Assembly: GCA_950106755.1 (NCBI GenBank)
Contig: OX467089.1
Coordinates: forward strand, 684,501-748,500
Direction of reading: 5' to 3'
From: Climacium dendroides
Lineage: Eukaryota; Streptophyta; Bryopsida; Hypnales; Climaciaceae
DNA length: 64,000 bases
Under the pieces are notes generated by a model that made no database searches, was not told the DNA's origin, and was given only the letters and a program-made list of their open reading frames with translations. The first letter of the stretch is position 1; the number at the start of each line of letters is the position of its first letter. Shown here piece by piece: positions 1-9,841 of this stretch. The translations under genes and the position numbers were made by a program.

Positions 1-703
1 GAGTTTATGAATAATTGCACCGTGCACAACATGTTTCCCATTTTTTTTTATGTGAATATCATGAGGTTACATTTTGTTGGACACTAAAGTAGAGGGCTAG
101 TTCATGCTCCAATTTTTACTTTCACGTACGAGGTCATTCAAAGTGACCGCCAATTGCATTTGTTTTTAAATTCATGACTTTATGAATAATTGCAACTTGC
201 ACAACATGTTTCCCATTTCTCTTAAGTGAACTTCATGAGGTTACATATTGTTGGACACTAAAGTAGAGGGCTAGGTTCATGTTCCAATTTTTACTTTCAC
301 GTACGAGGTCATTCAAAGCAACCACCAATTGCATTTGTTTTTGAATTCATGACTTTATAAATAATTGCAACTTGCACAACATGTTTCCCATTTTTTTGTA
401 AGTGAACTTCATGAGGTTACATATCGTTGGACACTAAAGTAGAGGGCTAGGTTCATGCTCCAATTTTTACTTTCACGTACGAGGTCATTCAAAGCAACCA
501 CCAATTGCATTTGTTTTTGAATTCATGACTTTATGAATAATTGCAACTTGCACAACATGTTTCCCATTTTTTTGTAAGTGAACTTCTTGAGGATACATAT
601 CGTTGGACACTAAAGTAGAGGGCTAGGTTCATGCTCCAATTTTTACTTTCACGTACGAGGTCATTCAAAGTGACTATCAATTGCATTGTTTTTCTGAATT
701 CGT
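1..703 (+). repeat. Left-edge irregular monomers (A-B-C-C)
   Basis: Four monomers start at 1, 176, 351 and 527. The first is class A with GAGTTTATG in place of GACTTTATG and ATGTGAATATC in place of ACGTGAATATC. The third is a C-middle monomer with a B-type GCAACCACC tail and a TATAAAT front. The fourth has CTTCTTGAGGATACATATCG, seen again at 2285. The window cuts the array here, so the larger unit these belong to is unknown. Confidence 0.8.
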
Positions 704-718
704 GACTTTATGAATAAT

Positions 719-729
719 TGCACCGTGCA
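719..729. other. Palindrome TGCACcGTGCA (class A state), example
   Basis: Positions 16-26 of the class A monomer form a perfect 5-bp inverted repeat around a single C. The same site occurs in nearly every class A copy and in the CCGTGCAC-front E copies. It contains the ApaLI sequence GTGCAC and one CpG. Function is unknown; short dyads like this are proposed non-B DNA elements of centromeric satellites that lack CENP-B boxes. Confidence 0.9.
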
Positions 730-787
730 CAACATGTTTCCCATTTTATTTTACGTGAATATCATGAGGTTACATTTTGTTGGACAC

Positions 788-803
788 TAAAGTAGAGGGC
801 TAG
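788..803 (+). other. Triple stop block in every monomer, example
   Basis: TAA at 788, TAG at 793 and TAG at 801 close all three forward frames within 16 bases. The same block, CTAAAGTAGAGGGCTAG, is present in most monomers; class D (GTACAAGG) lacks the middle stop. This explains the absence of long forward reading frames through the array. Confidence 0.9.
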
Positions 804-834
804 TTCATGCTCCAATTTTTACTTTCACGTACGA

Positions 835-851
835 GGTCATTCAAAGTGACC
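835..851. other. Dyad GGTCA-TTCAAAG-TGACC, example
   Basis: A 5-bp inverted repeat with a 7-base spacer in the right part of classes A, C, D, E and G. The spacer varies (TTCAAAG, TTCATAG, TTCAACG, TTCAATG) while the arms stay fixed. Class B has GCAACC and so keeps only GGT/ACC. The GGTCTTTC form of D shortens the dyad to 4 bp. Confidence 0.88.
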
Positions 852-878
852 GCCAATTGCATTTGTTTTTAAATTCAT

Positions 879-1053
879 GACTTTATGAATAATTGCAACT
901 TGCACAACATGTTTCCCATTTCTCTTAAGTGAACTTCATGAGGTTACATATTGTTGGACACTAAAGTAGAGGGCTAGGTTCATGTTCCAATTTTTACTTT
1001 CACGTACGAGGTCATTCAAAGCAACCACCAATTGCATTTGTTTTTGAATTCAT
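879..1053 (+). repeat. Class B monomer, exemplar (175 bp)
   Basis: Class B has TGCAACTTGCAC at the front, TTCTCTTAAGTGAACTTC, ACATATTG, GGCTAGGTTCATGTTCC, GCAACCACC and a GAATTCAT tail containing an EcoRI site. I counted 62 G+C of 175. It is one of the two commonest classes and is usually the partner to the right of A. Sub-variants include B' (GGGTTAGG, next entry), a form with TTTTTCTTAAG around 17.7-25 kb, and late copies (from about 52.8 kb) in which GCAACC has been replaced by GTGACC. Confidence 0.9.
894..904. other. Palindrome TGCAAcTTGCA (class B state), example
   Basis: The equivalent site in class B and most C, D, E and G monomers is also a perfect 5-bp inverted repeat around C, with A/T replacing the inner C/G pair of class A. 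The two states differ at two positions that are mirror partners. Confidence 0.9.
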
Positions 1054-2461
1054 GACTTTATGAATAATTGCAACTTGCAGAACATGTTTCCCATTTTTTT
1101 GTAAGTGAATTTCATGAGGTTACATATCGTTGGACACTAAAGTAGAGGGCTAGGTTCATGCTCCAATTTTTACTTTCACGTACGAGGTCATTCAAAGTGA
1201 CCATCAATTGCATTGTTTTTCTGAATTCGTGACTTTATGAATAATTGCAACTTGCACAACATGTTTCCCATTTCTCTTAAGTGAACTTCATGAGGTTACA
1301 TATTGTTGGACACTAAAGTAGAGGGTTAGGTTCATGTTCCAATTTTTACTTTCACGTACGAGGTCATTCAAAGCAACCACCAATTGCATTTGTTTTTGAA
1401 TTCATGACTTTATGAATAATTGCAACTTGCACAACATGTTTCCCATTTTTTTGTAAGTGAATTTCATGAGGTTACATATTGTTGGACACTAAAGTACAAG
1501 GCTAGATTCATGCCCCAATTTTTACTTTCACGTACGAGGTCATTCAAAGTGACCACCAATTGCATTTTTTTTTGGGATTCCTGACTTTATGAATAATTGC
1601 AACTTGCACGACATGTTTCCCATTTTTTTGTAAGTGAACTTCATGAGGTTACATTTTGTTGGACACTAAAGTAGAGGGCTAGTTCATGCTCCAATTTTTA
1701 CTTTCACGTACGAGGTCATTCAAAGTGACCGCCAATTGCATTTGTTTTTAAATTCATGACTTTATGAATAATTGCAACTTGCACAACATGTTTCCCATTT
1801 CTCTTAAGTGAACTTCATGAGGTTACATATTGTTGGACACTAAAGTAGAGGGCTAGGTTCATGTTCCAATTTTTACTTTCACGTACGAGGTCATTCAAAG
1901 CAACCACCAATTGCATTTGTTTTTGAATTCATGACTTTATGAATAATTGCAACTTGCAGAACATGTTTCCCATTTTTTTGTAAGTGAATTTCATGAGGTT
2001 ACATAACGTTGGACACTAAAGTAGAGGGCTAGGTTCATGCTCCAATTTTTACTTTCACGTACGAGGTCATTCAAAGTGACCATCAATTGCATTGTTTTTC
2101 TGAATTCGTGACTTTATGAATAATTGCAACTTGCACAACATGTTTCCCATTTCTCTTAAGTGAACTTCATGAGGTTACATATTGTTGGACACTAAAGTAG
2201 AGGGTTAGGTTCATGTTCCAATTTTTACTTTCACGTACGAGGTCATTCAAAGCAACCACCAATTGCATTTGTTTTTGAATTCATGACTTTATGAATAATT
2301 GCAACTTGCACAACATGTTTCCCATTTTTTTGTAAGTGAACTTCTTGAGGATACATATCGTTGGACACTAAAGTAGAGGGCTAGGTTCATGCTCCAATTT
2401 TTACTTTCACGTACGAGGTCATTCAAAGTGACCATCAATTGCATTGTTTTTCTGAATTCGT

Positions 2462-2988
2462 GACTTTATGAATAATTGCACCGTGCACAACATGTTTCCC
2501 ATTTTTTTTTACGTGAATATCATGAGGTTACATTTTGTTGGACACTAAAGTAGAGGGCTAGTTCATGCTCCAATTTTTACTTTCACGTACGAGGTCATTC
2601 AAAGTGACCGCCAATTGCATTTGTTTTTAAATTCATGACTTTATGAATAATTGCAACTTGCACAACATGTTTCCCATTTCTCTTAAGTGAACTTCATGAG
2701 GTTACATATTGTTGGACACTAAAGTAGAGGGTTAGGTTCATGTTCCAATTTTTACTTTCACGTACGAGGTCATTCAAAGCAACCACCAATTGCATTTGTT
2801 TTTGAATTCATGACTTTATGAATAATTGCAACTTGCACAACATGTTTCCCATTTTTTTGTTAGTGAATTTCATGAGGTTACATATTGTTGGACACTAAAG
2901 TACAAGGCTAGATTCATGCCCCAATTTTTACTTTCACGTACGAGGTCATTCAAAGTGACCACCAATTGCATTTTTTTTTGGGATTCGT
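2462..2988 (+). repeat. A-B'-D trimer, 527 bp
   Basis: Monomers start at 2462 (A), 2637 (B') and 2812 (D with TTTGTTAGTG). The A-B-D trimer of 526/527 bp is the shortest recurrent module of the left half and is reused in the longer HORs at 13-22 kb. Confidence 0.75.
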
Positions 2989-5096
2989 GACTTTATGAAT
3001 AATTGCACCGTGCACAACATGTTTCCCATTTCTTTTAAGTGAATTTCATGAGGTTACATATTGTTGGACACTAAAGTAGAGGGTTAGGTTCATGTTCCAA
3101 TTTTTACTTTCACGTACGAGGTCATTCAAAGTGACCATCAATTGCATTGTTTTTCTGAATTCGTGACTTTATGAATAATTGCACCGTGCACAACATGTTT
3201 CCCATTTTTTTTTACGTGAATATCATGAGGTTACATTTTGTTGGACACTAAAGTAGAGGGCTAGTTCATGCTCCAATTTTTACTTTCACGTACGAGGTCA
3301 TTCAAAGTGACCGCCAATTGCATTTGTTTTTAAATTCATGACTTTATGAATAATTGCAACTTGCACAACATGTTTCCCATTTCTCTTAAGTGAACTTCAT
3401 GAGGTTACATATTGTTGGACACTAAAGTAGAGGGTTAGGTTCATGTTCCAATTTTTACTTTCACGTACGAGGTCATTCAAAGTGACCATCAATTGCATTG
3501 TTTTTCTGAATTCGTGACTTTATGAATAATTGCACCGTGCACAACATGTTTCCCATTTTTTTTTACGTGAATATCATGAGGTTACATTTTGTTGGACACT
3601 AAAGTAGAGGGCTAGTTCATGCTCCAATTTTTACTTTCACGTACGAGGTCATTCAAAGTGACCGCCAATTGCATTTGTTTTTAAATTCATGACTTTATGA
3701 ATAATTGCAACTTGTACAACATGTTTCCCATTTCTCTGAAGTGAACTTCATGAGGTTACATATTGTTGGACACTAAAGTAGAGGGCTAGGATCATGTTCC
3801 AATTTTTATTTTCACGTACGAGGTCATTCAAAGCAACCACCAATTGCATTTGTTTTTGAATTCATGACTTTATGAATAATTGCAACTCGCACAACATGTT
3901 TCCCATTTTTTTGTAAGTGAACTTCATGAGGTTACATATCGTTGGACACTAAAGTACAAGGCTAGATTCATGCCCCAATTTTTACTTTCACGTACGAGGT
4001 CATTCAAAGTGACCACCAATTGCATTTTTTTTTGGGATTCGTGACTTTATGAATAATTGCACCGTGCACAACATGTTTCCCATTTCTTTTAAGTGAATTT
4101 CATGAGGTTACATATTGTTGGACACTAAAGTAGAGGGTTAGGTTCATGTTCCAATTTTTACTTTCACGTACGAGGTCATTCAAAGTGACCATCAATTGCA
4201 TTGTTTTTCTGAATTCGTGACTTTATGAATAATTGCACCGTGCACAACATGTTTCCCATTTTTTTTTACGTGAATATCATGAGGTTACATTTTGTTGGAC
4301 ACTAAAGTAGAGGGCTAGTTCATGCTCCAATTTTTACTTTCACGTACGAGGTCATTCAAAGTGACCGCCAATTGCATTTGTTTTTAAATTCATGACTTTA
4401 TGAATAATTGCAACTTGCACAACATGTTTCCCATTTCTCTTAAGTGAACTTCATGAGGTTACATATTGTTGGACACTAAAGTAGAGGGTTAGGTTCATGT
4501 TCCAATTTTTACTTTCACGTACGAGGTCATTCAAAGTGACCATCAATTGCATTGTTTTTCTGAATTCGTGACTTTATGAATAATTGCACCGTGCACAACA
4601 TGTTTCCCATTTTTTTTTACGTGAATATCATGAGGTTACATTTTGTTGGACACTAAAGTAGAGGGCTAGTTCATGCTCCAATTTTTACTTTCACGTACGA
4701 GGTCATTCAAAGTGACCGCCAATTGCATTTGTTTTTAAATTCATGACTTTATGAATAATTGCAACTTGTACAACATGTTTCCCATTTCTCTGAAGTGAAC
4801 TTCATGAGGTTACATATTGTTGGACACTAAAGTAGAGGGCTAGGATCATGTTCCAATTTTTATTTTCACGTACGAGGTCATTCAAAGCAACCACCAATTG
4901 CATTTGTTTTTGAATTCATGACTTTATGAATAATTGCAACTTGCACAACATGTTTCCCATTTTTTTGTAAGTGAACTTCATGAGGTTACATATCGTTGGA
5001 CACTAAAGTAGAGGGCTAGGTTCATGCTCCAATTTTTACTTTCACGTACGAGGTCATTCAAAGTGACCATCAATTGCATTGTTTTTCTGAATTCGT
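2989..5096 (+). repeat. HOR, 1054-bp 6-mer, two copies
   Basis: The unit is E, A, B'(TGACCATC tail), A, B, D, with starts at 2989, 3165, 3340, 3516, 3691 and 3866. It is repeated from 4043 (4219, 4394, 4570, 4745, 4920). The B copies at 3691 and 4745 share CTTGTACAAC, TCTCTGAAG, GGCTAGGATC and TTTTTATTTTC, so the unit was duplicated as a block. The last position differs: D at 3866, C at 4920. The two E monomers here are the only E copies I see left of 36 kb. Confidence 0.85.
4920..5096 (+). repeat. Class C monomer, exemplar (177 bp)
   Basis: Class C has the TGCAACTTGCAC front, TTTTTTTGTAAGTGAACTTC, ACATATCG, GGCTAGGTTCATGCTCC, TGACCATC and a longer tail GCATTGTTTTTCTGAATTCGT in the left part of the array. 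The extra bases in the T-run and tail give 177 bp. ATATCGTTGGA in C is the closest thing in the array to part of a CENP-B box but lacks the essential right half. Its middle (TTTGTAAGTG) is shared with D and G and is often found joined to A-like or B-like tails. Confidence 0.85.
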
Positions 5097-5971
5097 GACT
5101 TTATGAATAATTGCACCGTGCACAACATGTTTCCCATTTTTTTTTACGTGAATATCATGAGGTTACATTTTGTTGGACACTAAAGTAGAGGGCTAGTTCA
5201 TGCTCCAATTTTTACTTTCACGTACGAGGTCATTCATAGTGACCGCCAATTGCATTTGTTTTTAAATTCATGACTTTATGAATAATTGCAACTTGCACAA
5301 CATGTTTCCCATTTCTCTTAAGTGAACTTCATGAGGTTACATATTGTTGGACACTAAAGTAGAGGGCTAGGTTCATGTTCCAATTTTTACTTTCACGTAC
5401 GAGGTCATTCAAAGCAACCACCAATTGCATTTGTTTTTGAATTCATGACTTTATGAATAATTGCAACTTGCACAACATGTTTCCCATTTCTCTTAAGTGA
5501 ACTTCATGAGGTTACATATTGTTGGACACTAAAGTAGAGGGCTAGGTTCATGTTCCAATTTTTACTTTCACGTACGAGGTCATTCAAAGTGACCATCAAT
5601 TGCATTGTTTTTCTGAATTCTTGACTTTATGAATAATTGCAACTTGCACAACATGTTTCCCATTTCTCTTAAGTGAACTTCATGAGGTTACATATCGTTG
5701 GACACTAAAGTAGAGGGCTAGCTCATGCTCCAATTTTTACTTTCACGTACGAGGTCATTCATAGTGACCGTCAATTGCATTTGTTTTTAATTTCATGACT
5801 TTATGAATAATTGCAACTTGCACAACATGTTTCCCATTTCTCTTAAGTGAACTTCATGAGGTTACATATTGTTGGACACTAAAGTAGAGGGCTAGGTTCA
5901 TGTTCCAATTTTTACTTTCACGTACGAGGTCATTCAAAGCAACCACCAATTGCATTTGTTTTTGAATTCAT
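5097..5971 (+). repeat. Irregular block of five monomers with a 174-bp hybrid
   Basis: Starts are 5097 (A), 5272 (B), 5447 (B with a C tail ending GAATTCTT), 5623 and 5797 (B). The 5623 monomer is 174 bp and combines a B front (TCTCTTAAG) with ATATCG, GCTAGCTCATGCTCC, CATAGTGACCGTC and a TTAATTTCAT tail. The A at 5097 is the first with TTCATAGTGACC, the state that marks class A up to about 35 kb. Confidence 0.75.
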
Positions 5972-8084
5972 GACTTTATGTATAATTGCAACTCGCACAA
6001 CATGTTTCCCATTTTTTTGTAAGTAAATTTCATGAGGTTACATATTGTTGGACACTAAAGTACAAGGCTAGATTCATGCCCCAATTTTTACTTTCACGTA
6101 CGAGGTCATTCAAAGTGACCACCAATTGCATTTTTTTTCTGAATTCGTGACTTTATAAATAATTGCACCGTGCACAACATGTTTCCCATTTTTTTTTACG
6201 TGAATATCATGAGGTTACATTTTGTTGGACACTAAAGTAGAGGGCTAGTTCATGCTCCAATTTTTACTTTCACGTACGAGGTCATTCAAAGCAACCACCA
6301 ATTGCATTTGTTTTTGAATTCATGACTTTATGAATAATTGCAACTTGCACAACATGTTTCCCATTTTTTTGTAAGTGAATTTCATGAGGTTACATATTGT
6401 TGGACACTAAAGTAGAGGGCTAGGTTCATGTTCCAATTTTTACTTTCACGTACGAGGTCATTCAAAGCAACCACCAATTGCATTTGTTTTTGAATTCATG
6501 ACTTTATGAATAATTGCAACTTGCACAACATGTTTCCCATTTTTTTGTAAGTGAATTTCATGAGGTTACATATTGTTGGACACTAAAGTACAAGGCTAGA
6601 TTCATGCCCCAATTTTTACTTTCACGTACGAGGTCATTCAAAGTGACCACCAATTGCATTTTTTTTTGGAATTCGTGACTTTATAAATAATTGCACCGTG
6701 CACAACATGTTTCCCATTTTTTTTTTACGTGAATATCATGAGGTTACATTTTGTTGGACACTAAAGTAGAGGGCTAGTTCATGCTCCAATTTTTACTTTC
6801 ACGTACGAGGTCATTCATAGTGACCGCCAATTGCATTTGTTTTTAAATTCATGACTTTATGAATAATTGCAACTTGCACAACATGTTTCCCATTTCTCTT
6901 AAGTGAACTTCATGAGGTTACATATCGTTGGACACTAAAGTAGAGGGCTAGGTTCATTCTCCAATTTTTACTTTCACGTACGAGGTCATTCAAAGCAACC
7001 ACCAATTGCATTTGTTTTTGAATTCATGACTTTATGTATAATTGCAACTCGCACAACATGTTTCCCATTTTTTTGTAAGTGAATTTCATGAGGTTACATA
7101 TTGTTGGACACTAAAGTACAAGGCTAGATTCATGCCCCAATTTTTACTTTCACGTACGAGGTCATTCAAAGTGACCACCAATTGCATTTTTTTTCTGAAT
7201 TCGTGACTTTATAAATAATTGCACCGTGCACAACATGTTTCCCATTTTTTTTTACGTGAATATCATGAGGTTACATTTTGTTGGACACTAAAGTAGAGGG
7301 CTAGTTCATGCTCCAATTTTTACTTTCACGTACGAGGTCATTCAAAGCAACCACCAATTGCATTTGTTTTTGAATTCATGACTTTATGAATAATTGCAAC
7401 TTGCACAACATGTTTCCCATTTTTTTGTAAGTGAATTTCATGAGGTTACATCTTGTTGGACACTAAAGTAGAGGGCTAGGTTCATGTTCCAATTTTTACT
7501 TTCACGTACGAGGTCATTCAAAGCAACCACCAATTGCATTTGTTTTTGAATTCATGACTTTATGAATAATTGCAACTCGCACAACATGTTTCCCATTTTT
7601 TTGTAAGTGAATTTCATGAGGTTACATATTGTTGGACACTAAAGTACAAGGCTAGATTCATGCTCCAATTTTTACTCTCACGTACGAGGTCATTCAAAGT
7701 GACCACCAATTGCATTTTTTTTTGGAATTCGTGACTTTATAAATAATTGCACCGTGCACAACATGTTTCCCATTTTTTTTTTACGTGAATATCATGAGGT
7801 TACATTTTGTTGGACACTAAAGTAGAGGGCTAGTTCATGCTCCAATTTTTACTTTCACGTACGAGGTCATTCATAGTGACCGCCAATTGCATTTGTTTTT
7901 AAATTCATGACTTTATGAATAATTGCAACTTGCACAACATGTTTCCCATTTCTCTTACGTGAACTTCATGAGGTTACATATCGTTGGACACTAAAGTAGA
8001 GGGCTAGGTTCATTCTCCAATTTTTACTTTCACGTACGAGGTCATTCAAAGTGACCATCAATTGCATTGTTTTTTTGAATTCGT
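5972..8084 (+). repeat. HOR, 1056/1057-bp 6-mer, two copies
   Basis: Copies start at 5972 and 7028. Each has D(TATGTATAATTG, CTCGC), A(TATAAAT, GCAACC tail), C-middle/B-tail, D, A(T10, CATAG) and B(ATATCG, TTCATTCTCC). Differences seen: the fourth monomer has CTTGC in copy one but CTCGC with ACTCTCACG in copy two, and the sixth ends with a GCAACC tail in copy one but a TGACCATC tail in copy two. With the B before it (5797), the first four monomers form the 880-bp module described in the findings. Confidence 0.85.
6149..6324 (+). promoter_or_regulatory. TATAAATA motif in class A front, first of a series (weak candidate)
   Basis: This A monomer and nearly all class A copies from here to 34781 begin GACTTTATAAATAATTG, a one-base change from TATGAATAA that creates TATAAATA, a textbook TATA-box sequence. 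It is lost again in class A from 36185. Whether it drives any transcription cannot be told from sequence; no other promoter element or gene follows it. Confidence 0.25.
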
Positions 8085-8259
8085 GACTTTATGAATAATT
8101 GCAACTTGCACAACATGTTTCCCATTTCTCTTAAGTGAACTTCATGAGGTTACATATTGTTGGACACTAAAGTAGAGGGTTAGGTTCATGTTCCAATTTT
8201 TACTTTCACGTACGAGGTCATTCAAAGCAACCACCAATTGCATTTGTTTTTGAATTCGT
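8085..8259 (+). repeat. Class B' monomer, exemplar (GGGTTAGG variant)
   Basis: This is a B monomer with one substitution that turns GGGCTAGG into GGGTTAGG, usually followed by a GAATTCGT tail. It occupies fixed places in several HORs (for example 18099, 20208, 23019 and 24950, always after class C), so it behaves as an HOR-phased variant, not scattered noise. At 18099 and 20208 the copies also share GGTTCCATATTG, which shows they were duplicated together. Confidence 0.85.
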
Positions 8260-8436
8260 GACTTTATGAATAATTGCAACTTGCACAACATGTTTCCCAT
8301 TTTTTTGTAAGTGAATTTCATGAGGTTACATATTGTTGGACACTAAAGTACAAGGCTAGATTCATGCCCCAATTTTTACTTTCACGTACGAGGTCATTCA
8401 AAGTGACCACCAATTGCATTTTTTTTTGGAATTCGT
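8085..8436 (+). repeat. B'-D pair between HOR blocks
   Basis: Two monomers at 8085 (B', GAATTCGT tail) and 8260 (D) connect the 6-mer block to the 8-mer block. Nothing other than satellite is present. Confidence 0.75.
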
Positions 8437-9841
8437 GACTTTATAAATAATTGCACCGTGCACAACATGTTTCCCATTTTTTTTTACGTGAATATCATGA
8501 GGTTACATTTTGTTGGACACTAAAGTAGAGGGCTAGTTCATGCTCCAATTTTTACTTTCACATACGAGGTCATTCATAGTGACCGCCAATTGCATTTGTT
8601 TTTAAATTCATGACTTTATGAATAATTGCAACTTGCACAACATGTTTCCCATTTCTCTTAAGTGAACTTCATGAGGTTACATATCGTTGGACACTAAAGT
8701 AGAGGGCTAGGTTCATGTTCCAATTTTTACTTTCACGTACGAGGTCATTCAAAGCAACCACCAATTGCATTTGTTTTTGAATTCGTGACTTTATGAATAA
8801 TTGCAACTTGCACAACATGTTTCCCATTTTTTTGTAAGTGAATTTCATGAGGTTACATATTGTTGGACACTAAAGTAGAGGGCTAGTTCATGCTCCAATT
8901 TTTACTTTCACGTACGAGGTCATTCAAAGCAACCACCAATTGCATATGTTTTTGAATTCATGACTTTATGAATAATTGCAACTTGCACAACATGTTTCCC
9001 ATTTTTTTGTAAGTGAATTTCATGAGGTTACATATTGTTGGACACTAAAGTACAAGGCTAGATTCATGCCCCAATTTTTACTTTCACGTACGAGGTCATT
9101 CAAAGCAACCAGCAATTGCATTTGTTTTTGAATTCGTGACTTTATGAATAATTGCAACTTGCACAACATGTTTCCCATTTTTTTGTAAGTGAATTTCATG
9201 AGGTTACATATTGTTGGACACTAAAGTAGAGGGCTAGTTCATGCTCCAATTTTTACTTTCACGTACGAGGTCATTCAAAGCAACCACCAATTGCATATGT
9301 TTTTGAATTCATGACTTTATGAATAATTGCAACTTGCACAACATGTTTCCCATTTTTTTGTAAGTGAATTTCATGAGGTTACATATTGTTGGACACTAAA
9401 GTACAAGGCTAGATTCATGCCCCAATTTTTACTTTCACGTACGAGGTCATTCAAAGCAACCACCAATTGCATTTGTTTTTGAATTCGTGACTTTATGAAT
9501 AATTGCAACTTGCACAACATGTTTCCCATTTTTTTGTAAGTGAATTTCATGAGGTTACATATTGTTGGACACTAAAGTAGAGGGCTAGGTTCATGTTCCA
9601 ATTTTTACTTTCACGTACGAGGTCATTCAAAGCAACCACCAATTGCATTTGTTTTTGAATTCGTGACTTTATGAATAATTGCAACTTGCACAACATGTTT
9701 CCCATTTTTTTGTAAGTGAATTTCATGAGGTTACATATTGTTGGACACTAAAGTACAAGGCTAGATTCATGCCCCAATTTTTACTTTCACGTACGAGGTC
9801 ATTCAAAGTGACCACCAATTGCATTTTTTTTTGGAATTCGT
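8437..9841 (+). repeat. HOR, 1405-bp 8-mer
   Basis: Starts are 8437 (A with CACATACGAGG), 8612 (B, ATATCG), 8787 (C/A hybrid, GCATATG tail), 8962 (D with GCAACCAGC tail), 9138 (C/A), 9313 (D), 9489 (C-middle/B-tail) and 9665 (D). The A private change CACATACG and the GCATATG tails recur 1405 bp later. Positions 3-4 and 5-6 are a tandem 351-bp C/A-D dimer, so an expansion is visible inside the unit. Confidence 0.88.

Larger units (their letters stand above)
704..878 (+). repeat. Class A monomer, exemplar (175 bp)
   Basis: Class A is recognised by TGCACCGTGCAC near the front, a run of about nine T followed by ACGTGAATATC (this copy has an A inside the run), ACATTTTG, GGCTAGTTCATGCTCC lacking one G, TGACCGCC, and a tail of TTTTTAAATTCAT. 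It lacks the EcoRI site (GAATTC) that many other classes carry at the tail. A is usually preceded by a monomer ending ATTCGT (class C or D) and followed by B. It occurs throughout the window but exists as regional sub-variants, set out in the findings. This copy has the TATGAAT/CTTTCACG/TTCAAAG state typical of the left edge. Confidence 0.9.
704..2461 (+). repeat. HOR, 879-bp 5-mer, two copies
   Basis: Units run 704-1582 (A, B, C, B', D) and 1583-2461 (C/A hybrid, B, C, B', C). The C monomers at 1054 and 1933 share the private TTGCAGAACATG, 879 bp apart. The fifth position differs (D at 1406, C at 2285), and the first position of copy two is a hybrid with a C-like middle joined to the A-type back. 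This is therefore an old or re-edited duplication. Confidence 0.75.

Noticed and set aside
4920..5096. CENP-B box-like ATATCGTTGGA in class C
   Set aside because: The core resembles the left half of the CENP-B box (TTCG, then A at the right distance), but the first T is A and the essential CGGG half is replaced by CTAA. Most monomers have ATTGTTGGA and lose the CG as well.
6149..6324. TATA box as a true promoter
   Set aside because: Kept only as a weak candidate: the motif arises from one repeat-wide substitution and has no downstream gene or other promoter element.
8085..8259. Telomere-like GGGTTAGG in class B'
   Set aside because: A single substitution of GGGCTAGG. It occurs once per monomer and is never tandem, so it is not an interstitial telomere repeat.
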